Shown here in pieces: positions 10,322-18,641 of a stretch of 64,000 bases of DNA (the stretch's first letter is position 1; every line of letters starts with the position of its first letter). Where the stretch lies: positions 25,020 to 89,019 of the forward strand of contig VXUA01000066.1 in assembly GCA_009837185.1 (NCBI GenBank), written 5' to 3'. The notes under the pieces are model-generated. The model worked only from the letters and a program-made list of their open reading frames with translations. It was not told the DNA's origin and searched no databases. Source of the DNA: Gammaproteobacteria bacterium (lineage in GTDB: Bacteria > Pseudomonadota > Gammaproteobacteria > Pseudomonadales > Azotimanducaceae). Position numbers and translations under genes: made by a program.

Positions 10322-10723
10322 TTAGTGCGCGTTACTATCTGTTTCGCAAAACTCTTGGTACTGGTCCGCAGTCAGCAAGTCCGCGCTAAGATCGTCAGAT
10401 AGAGGCTGAACCACAAAAATCCAACCTCCGTCGTATGGCTCCGAATTTACCAGATCCGGTGCATCTGTAAGTTGGTCGTTCACACGTACGATCTCACCTG
10501 AGACAGGACTGTAAATGTCCGAGGCTGCTTTGACTGATTCGATTACTGCAACCTCAGCACCAGCAGCTACTTCGGTACCCGTCTCTGGCAGTTCAATAAA
10601 CACAACATCACCAAGAGCGTCTTGGGCAAAATCAGAGATTCCTACGCAGACGGTGCCGTCCGGTTCTACTCGTGCCCATTCGTGGGTATCGGTGTAACGT
10701 AATTCCTGTGGTGTTTCGCTCAT
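10322..10723 (-). CDS. gcvH: glycine cleavage system H protein
   Basis: Lipoyl carrier that shuttles the aminomethyl intermediate between the P, T and L proteins. In this 133-residue protein the lipoylated lysine is Lys65 in [19 protein letters not shown]. The N-terminal [14 protein letters not shown] motif is also standard. The ATG overlaps the gcvT stop as ATGA. The order gcvT-gcvH-gcvP matches E. coli. The L protein (lpd) is not in the window and is normally supplied by the 2-oxoacid dehydrogenase loci. Confidence 0.98.
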   Translation of the reverse strand: MSETPQELRYTDTHEWARVEPDGTVCVGISDFAQDALGDVVFIELPETGTEVAAGAEVAVIESVKAASDIYSPVSGEIVRVNDQLTDAPDLVNSEPYDGGWIFVVQPLSDDLSADLLTADQYQEFCETDSNAH

Positions 10724-11790
10724 CTGTGTACTTTTTCTCCATGTCTAACAAATGGTGGTCGAACGATTCTGCCCGCTTTCTGCTTGTTACGGATTAAGAC
10801 CGAACAATCTCCAGTGCTGGCGCGGGGTATTCGCGCGAGGGCGATACTATAACCGAGAGTTGGTGAAAACGAACCGCTGGTTATGGTCCCTAAACCTGCG
10901 TTGGATTGTACTTCGTATCCGGATCGCATCACACCTCCCTGTAACACAATGCCGGTAAGTTTTGTTGCGATTCCTTGTCGATGAGTTTCTGCAAGTGCTG
11001 TTTGACCAACAAAATCGCGCGACGGTTCAAGATCTAATACCCAAGAAAGGGCACACTCGTAGGGTGTGAGGTCAGGTGTCATGTCTTGACCGTTCAAGTT
11101 CATTCCGGCTTCGAGTCTCAATGTATCGCGCGCTCCTAGGCCACAGGGAAGCACGCCGGCGTTTAAGAGTTGACTCCAAATATTGGTCGCATCGGCATTA
11201 GGACAGATTATCTCCACGCCATCTTCACCGGTGTATCCAGTGCGACCGATAAACAGTTCATTGTGAAAAATAGCGGTAAAGGGTTGAACTGCCATTAATT
11301 GAGGGCAGTCAAGTATTTCGACAACGGTTTGTATTGCTTTTGGACCTTGTACCGCAACGATGCTCAGATCCCTTCTGGGCGTGATCGACAGTGAATATGC
11401 TGTTGTCTGTTGCCAAGCGGTGACCCACTCTAAGTCGGTTGTTGCTACTCCGGCATTAAAAACGATACGAAAGCTAGTCTCGTGCAACCGATACACTATT
11501 AGATCATCAATGATGCCGCCTCGTTCATTGAGCATCACTGTGTAGAGTGCTTGGCCATCTTTTGAAAGTTTGCTCACATCACTGGCTAGCAATCTTTGCA
11601 AAAACAACGCACTCTGTGCGCCTTCAAAGTCGACCGTTAGCATGTGTGACACATCGAACATGCCAACATGGTTCCGCACCGCGTGGTGCTCGTCGATGGT
11701 AGAGCTGTAACGCATGGGCATTTCCCACCCCGCGAAATCTACGAGTTGTGCTTCTAAGCGAACATGTTTTTCGTACAAAGCTGTTTTCAA
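10720..11790 (-). CDS. gcvT: aminomethyltransferase (glycine cleavage T protein)
   Basis: Transfers the methylene group from lipoyl-bound aminomethyl to tetrahydrofolate, releasing ammonia and forming 5,10-methylene-THF. The 356-residue protein begins [20 protein letters not shown] and shows the folate-site DVSHM motif, [13 protein letters not shown] and [15 protein letters not shown]. The start is a TTG whose last bases overlap the stop of the upstream FAD hydroxylase gene (TTGA junction). No glycine riboswitch is visible, as expected for a gene embedded within an operon. Confidence 0.97.
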   Translation of the reverse strand: MKTALYEKHVRLEAQLVDFAGWEMPMRYSSTIDEHHAVRNHVGMFDVSHMLTVDFEGAQSALFLQRLLASDVSKLSKDGQALYTVMLNERGGIIDDLIVYRLHETSFRIVFNAGVATTDLEWVTAWQQTTAYSLSITPRRDLSIVAVQGPKAIQTVVEILDCPQLMAVQPFTAIFHNELFIGRTGYTGEDGVEIICPNADATNIWSQLLNAGVLPCGLGARDTLRLEAGMNLNGQDMTPDLTPYECALSWVLDLEPSRDFVGQTALAETHRQGIATKLTGIVLQGGVMRSGYEVQSNAGLGTITSGSFSPTLGYSIALARIPRASTGDCSVLIRNKQKAGRIVRPPFVRHGEKVHR

Positions 11791-12959
11791 TTCACTTTCG
11801 TCATGGGTCCGAAACCCATTGCCTCCCTGATGATTTGTCTCTTTACCGCGGGTACGTGCGAAAACGTCCTAACTCCTAAGTTTCGCAACCAGTGTGAAAG
11901 TGGATTCTTCCACCGCCAAGTGCTGTCGAACAACGACATTAATTGTTGCATGATAATTGCTTTAGCTCGACGACGCTGTGCAAGTGTTCGAAGCTGAGTG
12001 GGTGGAACAACTTGAGCATTTGCACTCGCCCGCAACACAGACTCAAGTCCCCTGACATCTTCGATTCCTAGATTCATCCCTTGTCCAGCCAACGGATGAA
12101 TAGTGTGAGCTGCATCTCCCAGGATGAACATCCAAGGCTGGGGCTGAAACGTATCCGCTAGTCCGTGGTTTAAAGGAAATGACAATCGCTGATCGACTTC
12201 AAGCACGGCACCGCATATCCGGTCGCTCGCTAGAGTCATGCGAGCTTTAAATTGGTCGTCGTCAAGAGATTCTAGCTCCTCAAACATCGGATGAGAGACG
12301 CTCCACACTACGGCATGCGTACGAGGGTTAGTGAGTGGTAGGAATGCTAGGATGCCCGTACCAAAACGTTGCCAAGCAGTATTGTTGTGTGTGAGTTCAG
12401 TCTCAATTACTGTTACTATCGCGCGTTGACCGAGACTTTGTGATACCCAATGAGCCCCCGCCAATTTCCTCGTTACCGAGTTTGCACCTTCCGCAACTAC
12501 TAGTAAATTGCAGGACACAGTTTTGCCGTTAGAAAGTTTGAGGCATTGCTGAGCTATGTCTATCTCTGTGATTGCCTCTGCTTCGACGTTTCCATCATGC
12601 GTTTCACATTTTTTTTGAAGTGCTGTCAGGACTTTAGAGTGTTCCGCAATCCACGCTAACGAATCAGAACCAACTTCCTCACGAAGAAAGTCAACAGAAC
12701 TCGTTCCTAGTTGTTCCCAGACGTACATCCGATCAACACGTTGCCGCGGAAACCTCTCATTTTCGTGCAGTTCGTCTAACCAAGCTACAGATTGCGGGGA
12801 AAGCGCTAGTGTTCGTAAATCGAAACCAAGACGTCCGATCGAGTGTTGTTTGGTAGGTTGCTCCAATAATAGCCAGCGATACTTCAACCGTTCGCACACT
12901 AGAGCCATTGCCGTGCCAATTACACCGCCACCGCTGATTACGATGTCTACATCAGCCAT
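11787..12959 (-). CDS. UbiH/UbiF/VisC-family FAD-dependent hydroxylase (ubiquinone synthesis)
   Basis: Flavoprotein aromatic hydroxylase. Visible are an N-terminal dinucleotide fold (DIVISGGGVIGTAMAL), the mid-protein VVAEGANSVTR motif and the C-terminal flavin motif GDAAHTIHPLAGQGMNLG, over 390 residues. Members hydroxylate the ubiquinone ring at C5, C6 or C1. The position directly after pepP and before gcvT matches ubiH-ubiI in E. coli. Only one of the two is present here, so I cannot say whether it is UbiH, UbiI or a broad-range enzyme. Its ATG lies inside the end of pepP (8-bp overlap). Confidence 0.88.
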   Translation of the reverse strand: MADVDIVISGGGVIGTAMALVCERLKYRWLLLEQPTKQHSIGRLGFDLRTLALSPQSVAWLDELHENERFPRQRVDRMYVWEQLGTSSVDFLREEVGSDSLAWIAEHSKVLTALQKKCETHDGNVEAEAITEIDIAQQCLKLSNGKTVSCNLLVVAEGANSVTRKLAGAHWVSQSLGQRAIVTVIETELTHNNTAWQRFGTGILAFLPLTNPRTHAVVWSVSHPMFEELESLDDDQFKARMTLASDRICGAVLEVDQRLSFPLNHGLADTFQPQPWMFILGDAAHTIHPLAGQGMNLGIEDVRGLESVLRASANAQVVPPTQLRTLAQRRRAKAIIMQQLMSLFDSTWRWKNPLSHWLRNLGVRTFSHVPAVKRQIIREAMGFGPMTKVN

Positions 12960-14256
12960 TCATAAGTGCTTCGATGTCGTCAGTTTTTTTCGGAGCTTTG
13001 TTGCTCAACACAAGGTTACCATCTGTAGTAATGAGAACATCGTCTTCAATTCGCACTCCAATACCGAGCCAGCGTTCCTCCACATCGTTCATTTTTTCGT
13101 TGTTCGGAATGTATATACCGGGTTCTACGGTTAGTACCATTCCCGGCTCGAAACTTCTTGGTTTGCCGTTGTGGATAGTCCGACCAACATCGTGGACATC
13201 GAGCCCAAGCCAGTGCGAACAACCATGAACAAGAAAGCGACGGTCGAGGTTTTGCTCTAGTGCTTCGTCTAAGGTGCTGTTCAATATTCCCAACTCGATT
13301 AGTCCTTCCGTCAGCACTCTTCTTGATGTTTCATGAGGATCGCGAAAACGATTCCCGATGGAAGCCGCCGCGATCGCTTGGGCTTGTGCTTCTAAAACTA
13401 ATTCGTAGATTCTGCGTTGCGCGTCTGAGAACTTTCCACTGACTGGGAACGTTCGCGTAATGTCAGCCGCATAGTGATCAAGTTCACATCCTGCATCAAT
13501 GAGCACCAAGTCTTGTGCTGTCATTTGACGAGAATTTTCTATATAGTGCATGATGCAAGCATTTTCTCCACTGCCCACGATGATAGGATAGGCGGGCGAT
13601 CTTGCTCCCCTACGTAAAAACTCAGACTGAATTTCGGCATCGAGTTGCCATTCGTACATGCCTGGTTTGCAACTCTGCATAGCTTGAATCATGGCATCTG
13701 CGGATATGTCTGCGGCCTGTTGCATCTGTGCCTGCTCGTTCTCCGACTTAATCAGGCGAAGTTCATGCAACGATAAGGCTAGATTAATCACATCTTCCGG
13801 TGCTTCACGTCGTTTCCTTTTTAGAGCGTGAAGCCAGTCTGGTATGCGTTGGTCTAGCTTGTTATTAGCGTTCCACAATGCATGAACTGCTTCTCGGCCC
13901 GTTATGAATTCGAGAATCTCAGTGTCAATTTCCTGTATAGGAAATGCTGCATCGACACCTAAAGCTTCTATCGCACGTTCTGGACCGAGTCGATAACCAG
14001 TCCATTGTTCGACATTGGGATCGCGCGGATTGAGAAATACAGTGGTTTCTCCTTTCTCATGGAATGGTGCTAACACCAAAACGGCATTTGGTTCACTAAA
14101 TCCTGTCAGGTAGAAAAAGTCACTGTGTTGACGAAATGGGTAATGCGTATCACCATTTCTTGGTACTTCAGTGTTGCCAAACACGATCGCGACCCCATTT
14201 GGTCCGATTGCGGCCATCAATCGACTCCGTCGTCGTTGAAATTCCAAAACGTTCAA
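12952..14256 (-). CDS. pepP: Xaa-Pro aminopeptidase
   Basis: Metallopeptidase (family M24B) that removes N-terminal residues preceding proline. The 434-residue protein has an N-terminal creatinase-like domain with HYPFRQHSDFFYLTGF. The pita-bread catalytic domain shows di-manganese ligands in VLIDAGCELDHYAADITRTF, HGCSHWLGLDVHDVG, TVEPGIYIP and GVRIEDDVLI. The TTG start overlaps the stop of ygfB (TTGA), with AAGGACGAAG upstream as a plausible ribosome-binding site. The ygfB-pepP-ubiH linkage is the E. coli arrangement. Confidence 0.96.
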   Translation of the reverse strand: MNVLEFQRRRSRLMAAIGPNGVAIVFGNTEVPRNGDTHYPFRQHSDFFYLTGFSEPNAVLVLAPFHEKGETTVFLNPRDPNVEQWTGYRLGPERAIEALGVDAAFPIQEIDTEILEFITGREAVHALWNANNKLDQRIPDWLHALKRKRREAPEDVINLALSLHELRLIKSENEQAQMQQAADISADAMIQAMQSCKPGMYEWQLDAEIQSEFLRRGARSPAYPIIVGSGENACIMHYIENSRQMTAQDLVLIDAGCELDHYAADITRTFPVSGKFSDAQRRIYELVLEAQAQAIAAASIGNRFRDPHETSRRVLTEGLIELGILNSTLDEALEQNLDRRFLVHGCSHWLGLDVHDVGRTIHNGKPRSFEPGMVLTVEPGIYIPNNEKMNDVEERWLGIGVRIEDDVLITTDGNLVLSNKAPKKTDDIEALMNG

Positions 14257-14780
14257 ATTTCTTCGTCCTTAACGATTTCAAACATATTTAAGACTCCAAT
14301 ACGCAGAAATTCTAAGATGCTTGTAAGAGCTTCTTCAATTTCCTCAAGATCGTCTTCATCGGAGTCATCAATATCTTCCATGTCCGCTACTTGTTCGAGG
14401 TCCGCGTGAAATTCATGGAAGAAATCAGCTTGTGGTCCCTTCAATTTGCGTTCAGCTAAGGGTCGTACCGCCTCCAAAAAACCGAGTAACCAAAGTCGCA
14501 ATCCAGCTACTCTAGAACTCAATTCTTCTTCGTCTGCAGGAAGCAACAAGCGGTACGTGCAGTCGGGATCGATTAGATCGTCGAATACGACTTTGGAAAA
14601 TTGTTCGAGGGCGTGTCGATCGCAGAGACCTGGGCGCACTCGATCGACGAGTCTCGCGATAGCTTCCTCATCCCCATTCGGTGTTCGCACAATCATACCT
14701 GACACCAGTCCGTGTAACTCACTCTCATGTAAGGAAAGTGAGGCAAGTAAAGCTAGAGAGCTCAAATCATTTTCACTCAT
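14253..14780 (-). CDS. YgfB/YecA family protein (UPF0149)
   Basis: A small, acidic, all-helical protein of the UPF0149 family, with the usual SLHESELHGLVSGM start, the LRLWLLGFL segment and a very acidic C-terminal region (DLEQVADMEDIDDSDEDDLEE). The molecular role in most species is unknown; in Pseudomonas a YgfB homologue affects transcription of a peptidoglycan amidase gene. I use the ATG at 14780. A TTG two codons upstream (14786) is also possible. It heads the leftward pepP-ubi-gcv operon, and divergent from it lies the zapA operon, exactly as in E. coli. Confidence 0.88.
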   Translation of the reverse strand: MSENDLSSLALLASLSLHESELHGLVSGMIVRTPNGDEEAIARLVDRVRPGLCDRHALEQFSKVVFDDLIDPDCTYRLLLPADEEELSSRVAGLRLWLLGFLEAVRPLAERKLKGPQADFFHEFHADLEQVADMEDIDDSDEDDLEEIEEALTSILEFLRIGVLNMFEIVKDEEI

Positions 14781-14855
14781 ATTCAATCAAGCGACCGTGT
14801 TACCTATAACAAAGAAACTAAAATCAAGTTCTTGGCAGAATGGGATCAAATTCTT

Positions 14856-15065
14856 ATGGCTGACGAGTCTATTGTGCAACTCGAAGAAGTCGTTTACCGG
14901 CTGGTCAATAAATGCCGTATTTTGCAAGAACAAAACACACGGCTCATCCAAACGCATGAACGGTGGTTAGAAGAACGTAGAAACATGATGCAACGATTGG
15001 AGAAGGTAGAAAATTGTATCGACTCCTCAATCTCGCACTTACAATCGATTCAAGGAACTGAATAG
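14856..15065 (+). CDS. small coiled-coil protein next to zapA (TIGR02449-like)
   Basis: A 69-residue helical protein, MADESIVQLEEVVYRLVNKC continuing with an RILQEQNTRLIQ heptad pattern, so almost entirely coiled coil. Proteins of this type are regularly found just before zapA in gammaproteobacteria; their function is unknown. A longer frame from TTG 14832 exists, but the ATG at 14856 matches the usual family start (Met, acidic residues, then LEE...RL). The stop is 2 bp before zapA, so the two are probably co-translated. Association with ZapA or the division ring is inference from position only. Confidence 0.75.
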   Translation: MADESIVQLEEVVYRLVNKCRILQEQNTRLIQTHERWLEERRNMMQRLEKVENCIDSSISHLQSIQGTE

Positions 15066-15067
15066 TC

Positions 15068-15379
15068 ATGGAAGTTAATCGAGATGTAACCGTTACCTTT
15101 GAAATTCAAGGAAAGCAACATGTCTTGCGCTGTACGGAGGCTGAAGCAGAATCGCTACAACGAGCCGCGGAGAAGTTTGGCGAGTATGTTGACGACATGA
15201 GTCGCTCTACTTCGACCTCCTATCTCTCTACCGATAGGGTGATCGTTGCTGTCGCCGTTAATGTGCTCGACATGCTTCTAAAGAAGGAACAACAGTTAGC
15301 CACACTCCAGAAGCGTATCGACAGTTTAAATGAAAAAGTCTGTCAGTTTGAAAACGATCTGTTTCGAGAACCAGACTGA
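15068..15379 (+). CDS. zapA: cell division protein ZapA
   Basis: ZapA binds FtsZ and crosslinks protofilaments at the division site. The 103-residue protein has the N-terminal beta-rich FtsZ-binding head (VTVTFEIQGKQHVLRCTEAE) and a C-terminal coiled coil (about residues 58-100, with VNVLDMLLKKEQQLATLQKR). Gene order (ygfB divergent, coiled-coil gene, zapA, then 6S RNA and fau) agrees with other gammaproteobacteria, except for the methyltransferase gene placed immediately after it. Confidence 0.93.
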   Translation: MEVNRDVTVTFEIQGKQHVLRCTEAEAESLQRAAEKFGEYVDDMSRSTSTSYLSTDRVIVAVAVNVLDMLLKKEQQLATLQKRIDSLNEKVCQFENDLFREPD

Positions 15380-15393
15380 GCTGAACGCTCCCA

Positions 15394-16269
15394 GTGCCTC
15401 GTTCCAAAACCTCAGCATTTGGCACTACGAGCCGGATTGGACATGATGCGAGCAAATTCTACGCTCAACGCTTGTACCAAGACATAGAAGGGCTATCCAA
15501 CCAAGAAGCAACAACCGAAGAAAATATTCCTGATCAGCTTGACGTAATCCATTGCGCAGACAGTAGGGCTATGCAACACTTGCCTGATCGCTCCGTGCAC
15601 TTAATGATTACGTCGCCGCCTTATAACGTCGGTAAAGAATATGACCAAGATTTATCGCTGAAGGAATACATCGCATTACTTGATGAAGTGTTACGCGAAG
15701 TTTACCGGGTGTTGGTTAACGGTGGCAGGATGTGTGTAAATATAGCAAACGTCGGAAGGAAACCCTACATTCCTCTACACCTATATTTGATGCAAATTGC
15801 ACTCGACACAGGTTTTCTCATGCGGGGTGAAATAGTGTGGGATAAAGGAGCGAGTGCGGGTACGTCTTGTGCGTGGGGCAGCTGGCAATCTGCGCGCAAC
15901 CCAACATTGCGAGATGTGCACGAGTACGTCTTAGTGTTTTCTAAAGGTAGCTTTAAGCGTACTACAGGGTACCAGGACAGTATCGGTCGCGAGGAGTTCT
16001 TAGAGTGGAGTAAAAGCGTGTGGCATTTTGCTACCGTTCGCGCTAAAAAATACAAGCATCCGGCCCCCTTTCCTGTGGAATTGCCAATGCGCCTGATTCA
16101 CTTTTACTCATTTGAAGGCGATGTTGTTCTAGACCCTTTTATGGGATCTGGAACAACTGCCGAGGCTGCTCTGCTATCAAATCGTCGTTACGTCGGATAT
16201 GAAATCAATGAGGAGTATGTAAGAACTTCCTCAGAACGCTTAAGTGCTTTACCATTTCCTAATGGCTGA
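15394..16269 (+). CDS. DNA methyltransferase (N4-C/N6-A type), orphan
   Basis: A 291-residue DNA amino-methyltransferase. The catalytic motif IV TSPPYN is at residues 73-78 and the AdoMet motif I (DPFMGSGTT) at 247-255, so the order is IV before I, as in beta-class enzymes. SPPY is more common in N4-cytosine than N6-adenine enzymes, but the class is not certain. The central NIANVGRKPYIPLH and DKGASAGTSCAWGSW segments mark a distinct subfamily. It starts at GTG 14 bp after zapA and ends where the 6S RNA promoter begins. No restriction endonuclease or specificity gene is nearby, so it appears to be solitary. The target sequence cannot be read from the gene. Confidence 0.9.
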   Translation: MPRSKTSAFGTTSRIGHDASKFYAQRLYQDIEGLSNQEATTEENIPDQLDVIHCADSRAMQHLPDRSVHLMITSPPYNVGKEYDQDLSLKEYIALLDEVLREVYRVLVNGGRMCVNIANVGRKPYIPLHLYLMQIALDTGFLMRGEIVWDKGASAGTSCAWGSWQSARNPTLRDVHEYVLVFSKGSFKRTTGYQDSIGREEFLEWSKSVWHFATVRAKKYKHPAPFPVELPMRLIHFYSFEGDVVLDPFMGSGTTAEAALLSNRRYVGYEINEEYVRTSSERLSALPFPNG

Positions 16270-16290
16270 GAACTTCGATTTTTTTATAAT
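16262..16290 (+). promoter_or_regulatory. putative sigma-70 promoter of 6S RNA
   Basis: A perfect -10 hexamer TATAAT lies at 16285-16290, seven bases before the deduced 6S RNA 5' end, preceded by a run of eight T. The -35 position (16262-16267) is a weak match and overlaps the stop codon of the methyltransferase gene. Confidence 0.6.
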
Positions 16291-16297
16291 CAATCTG

Positions 16298-16472
16298 TCG
16301 CGGAGTATTGTGGGGTCGGTTTTTGGCCCGATCCGTTAATACAGACTCAGGAGATCGAGTGGATCGTCGGTGTGCAGGCCGGTCCACGACCGGAAGCCTA
16401 AGGCCGATCCTAGGTCGCCGCCTTGAACCCCTACGGTTCAGGGTCTAACCACTCCATAGATACTCCGGACAA
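16298..16472 (+). ncRNA. ssrS: 6S RNA
   Basis: 6S RNA mimics an open promoter and sequesters sigma-70 RNA polymerase in stationary phase. Position between zapA and fau is the canonical ssrS locus. The 5' and 3' ends pair: CGGAGTAT (16301-16308) with ATACTCCG (16460-16467), extended by TGGGGT (16311-16316) with ACTCCA (16451-16456). In the 3' half, GGTCCACGACCGGAAGCCTAA and CCTTGAACC with the following GGTTCAGGGT match landmark segments of E. coli 6S RNA (GGTCCGTCCGAGAAGCC; CCTTGAACCAAGGGTTCAAGG). An internal stem forms between GTGGATC and GGTCCAC. Exact ends are estimated. The downstream fau gene is probably co-transcribed, as in E. coli. Confidence 0.92.
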
Positions 16473-16541
16473 CTCCTTACTCACCGCGAGAACGTCACTA
16501 TTCAATCATCACTCGCTCGTAACAAGCAGATTCGTACTGCT

Positions 16542-17099
16542 ATGCGAGCACGACGAAATTCTCAAACCTTATCTATCATCCAGGAAAAGTCTGAAGCCGT
16601 AGGGCAAAACATCAACTCAAAGTTGATTGAACTTGACCTGGAAATGGTTGCTTGTTATCGGTCTCAGGATGGCGAGGTAGAACTTGAACCGGTCTTCAAA
16701 TCCTTGTTTCAGTCTCGCATCAAAGTTGTCATACCAGTAGTACGGAACCGAAGCATGCAATTTACTCTAATCGAAGCGGACACTAAGTTTGTTCCCGGTT
16801 CGTTCGGTATTGAAGAACCAACTGACCTAAACTATGTCGACCCATTTCAGATTGATCTTGTGTTAGCACCATTAGTCGCATTTTCTTCGTTAGGCCAACG
16901 GTTGGGTCGAGGTGGGGGGTACTATGACGGGATGTTTATTGACAATGATAAAACGGTTTTTGTGGGAGTCGCTTATGACTTTCAACTCTCCAACGAATTC
17001 TGTTCAAAGGCGAACGACAAACCGCTTGATGCCGTGGTCACTGAATCTGGCTGGCGAGTTTTCAGCAGCGAAAAATTAGAGTTTGACTCGAGAGACTGA
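16542..17099 (+). CDS. fau: 5-formyltetrahydrofolate cyclo-ligase
   Basis: ATP-dependent conversion of 5-formyl-THF to 5,10-methenyl-THF. The ATP/folate motif LGQRLGRGGGYYD is intact and precedes the AVVTESGW C-terminal motif, in a 185-residue protein. The ATG used gives MRARR..., which aligns with the short start of E. coli YgfA. A few upstream in-frame residues (NKQIRTA) also look family-like but have no standard start codon. It follows 6S RNA, the conserved ssrS-ygfA linkage, and precedes def by one base. It complements the folate genes gcvT, folA, thyA and metF in the window. Confidence 0.92.
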   Translation: MRARRNSQTLSIIQEKSEAVGQNINSKLIELDLEMVACYRSQDGEVELEPVFKSLFQSRIKVVIPVVRNRSMQFTLIEADTKFVPGSFGIEEPTDLNYVDPFQIDLVLAPLVAFSSLGQRLGRGGGYYDGMFIDNDKTVFVGVAYDFQLSNEFCSKANDKPLDAVVTESGWRVFSSEKLEFDSRD

Positions 17100-17100
17100 G

Positions 17101-17643
17101 ATGGCAGTTCGAGAAATAATTCGGATGGGACACCCTACACTCCGTAAGGTGGCTCGACAATTACGCCAAGAGGACATTGGTACAAAGGAGATCCGCAATC
17201 TAGTAGAGGATATGGTCGACACGCTTCGCGCGGCCGGAGGCATTGGACTAGCAGCACCCCAAATAAATGAGAGTGTACAGCTAGCGATAATTCAGATTCC
17301 AAAACTCGGATCTAGGTATGGGGTATTAGAAGAACTGCCACTGACAGTGTTTGTCAATCCGGAGATATCTGTGGTCGCTAATGCCGAATCAGCGGGAAAC
17401 TGGGAAGGATGTCTATCTGTCCCCGGCTTGCGCGGTTGGGTGGAACGCCCACAACACATTAATTTACGATATCAGGATTTAGAAGGTGTGCGGCACATAA
17501 GTGAATTTACGGGATTTCATGCTACTGTATGCCAACACGAATTTGATCATTTGACTGGACACTTATTTGTCGACCGTATGACCGATATGACAAAATTGGT
17601 GTTCGAAGACTTGCTCGTTCCTGAGGATGTGTATCACGACTAG
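17101..17643 (+). CDS. def: peptide deformylase
   Basis: Removes the formyl group from nascent N-terminal methionine. All three motifs are present: GIGLAAPQ, EGCLS and HEFDH, the last two supplying the metal ligands Cys, His and His. The start is the ATG at 17101, giving MAVREIIRMGHPTLR; an in-frame TTG 18 bases earlier lies within the end of fau. The context is not the usual def-fmt pair, and the EGCLSVPGLRG form differs from the EGCLSIPEQR form of the main E. coli-type enzyme. This may therefore be a second deformylase paralogue; that is inference. Confidence 0.93.
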   Translation: MAVREIIRMGHPTLRKVARQLRQEDIGTKEIRNLVEDMVDTLRAAGGIGLAAPQINESVQLAIIQIPKLGSRYGVLEELPLTVFVNPEISVVANAESAGNWEGCLSVPGLRGWVERPQHINLRYQDLEGVRHISEFTGFHATVCQHEFDHLTGHLFVDRMTDMTKLVFEDLLVPEDVYHD

Positions 17644-17654
17644 ACTGACAAGCG

Positions 17655-18329
17655 ATGACACCTGACGAGCTTAAGCAGAGGGTTGCTGAAGCGGCGTTTA
17701 TTTATTTGGAACAGCAGTTCCAGACAAATTGGGTGCTTGGTATTGGTACTGGTTCAACGGTAAATTGTTTTATTGATTGCCTCGCGCGATCGAGTCAAAC
17801 TTTCGTAGGTGCGGTATCCAGTTCAGTTCAAAGTACCGACAAACTAAAAGCGTACAACATCGACGTGTTAGATATCAACGATGTCTCCGCAGTCATGGTG
17901 TATATCGATGGTGCCGACGAAGTGGATCCAACGTTTGCGTTGATTAAAGGTGGTGGCGGGGCACTTACAAGAGAGAAAATAGTCGCGTCGATCGCGCACA
18001 GATTTGTGTGCATCGTAGATGAGAGTAAGTTGGTGCCCCGTCTCGGTGAATTTCCCGTCCCAGTTGAAGTGCTTCCATTAGCAAGTCGCGCAGTTGCAGC
18101 ACAGCTAGGCAGCTTGGGCGGGCACCCGAAACTAAGATCGGGGTTGACTGACAACGGTAACTGTATCCTAGATGTGAGTGGACTTGAAATAGACGAACCC
18201 GAATATTGGGAGCGCATCATCAACGACATTCCTGGTGTGGTTACCACAGGGATATTCTCGATACACCGACCTCAAGAGATATTTGTAGCAAGAGCTGACG
18301 GCAACATAGATCACAGAATGGGACCCTAA
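17655..18329 (+). CDS. rpiA: ribose-5-phosphate isomerase A
   Basis: Interconverts ribose 5-phosphate and ribulose 5-phosphate in the pentose phosphate pathway. The 224-residue protein shows GIGTGSTVN, SSVQST, DGADEVDP with catalytic acidic residues, KGGGGALTREK with the catalytic Lys/Glu, and VPVEVLPLA. It begins at ATG 11 bp after def. It links functionally to the transketolase gene 1.7 kb away on the opposite strand. Confidence 0.97.
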   Translation: MTPDELKQRVAEAAFIYLEQQFQTNWVLGIGTGSTVNCFIDCLARSSQTFVGAVSSSVQSTDKLKAYNIDVLDINDVSAVMVYIDGADEVDPTFALIKGGGGALTREKIVASIAHRFVCIVDESKLVPRLGEFPVPVEVLPLASRAVAAQLGSLGGHPKLRSGLTDNGNCILDVSGLEIDEPEYWERIINDIPGVVTTGIFSIHRPQEIFVARADGNIDHRMGP

Positions 18330-18434
18330 GAGGTTTTCCAACCAGTCCATGAAGGCAAATTGCGAAATTGAAGGATGTGTAATTCAGTCAACAAGATTTG
18401 AACCCAACGTTTACAACAGCTGGAACGAACATCT

Positions 18435-18641
18435 GTGATCGGCAAAAAATTCAAAAATCTACTGAGTAAGAAATATACGCTCATCGGCTTCGTGCTTTTG
18501 GCGATTGGTACCCAGCTAGGTCTTGTTGGTTGGCTGATATTTTCCGTCATGTATCCAGTTGGAGTTTTTGTCGTTATTTACCCTGCCGTTGTCGCGTGTA
18601 GTTTCTTCGGGGGGATGTATGTGGGAAAGCAACAACGCTAG
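18435..18641 (+). CDS. small two-helix membrane protein (possibly 5' part of an amber-split gene)
   Basis: I do not recognise this 68-residue protein. It has a basic N-terminus (GKKFKNLLSKKYT) and two hydrophobic segments (about residues 15-36 and 40-62) and would sit in the inner membrane. The start is GTG with GGAACG upstream. Its TAG at 18639-18641 is followed in the same frame, without a gap, by another 58 codons that also encode two hydrophobic segments. The two pieces may therefore be one four-helix protein broken by a nonsense mutation, or a read-through gene. Confidence 0.5.
   Translation: MIGKKFKNLLSKKYTLIGFVLLAIGTQLGLVGWLIFSVMYPVGVFVVIYPAVVACSFFGGMYVGKQQR

Noticed and set aside
16476..16541. 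Upstream extension of fau (residues NKQIRTA in frame)
   Set aside because: Only an ATT is available as start, and the ATG at 16542 aligns with the short N-terminus of E. coli YgfA.
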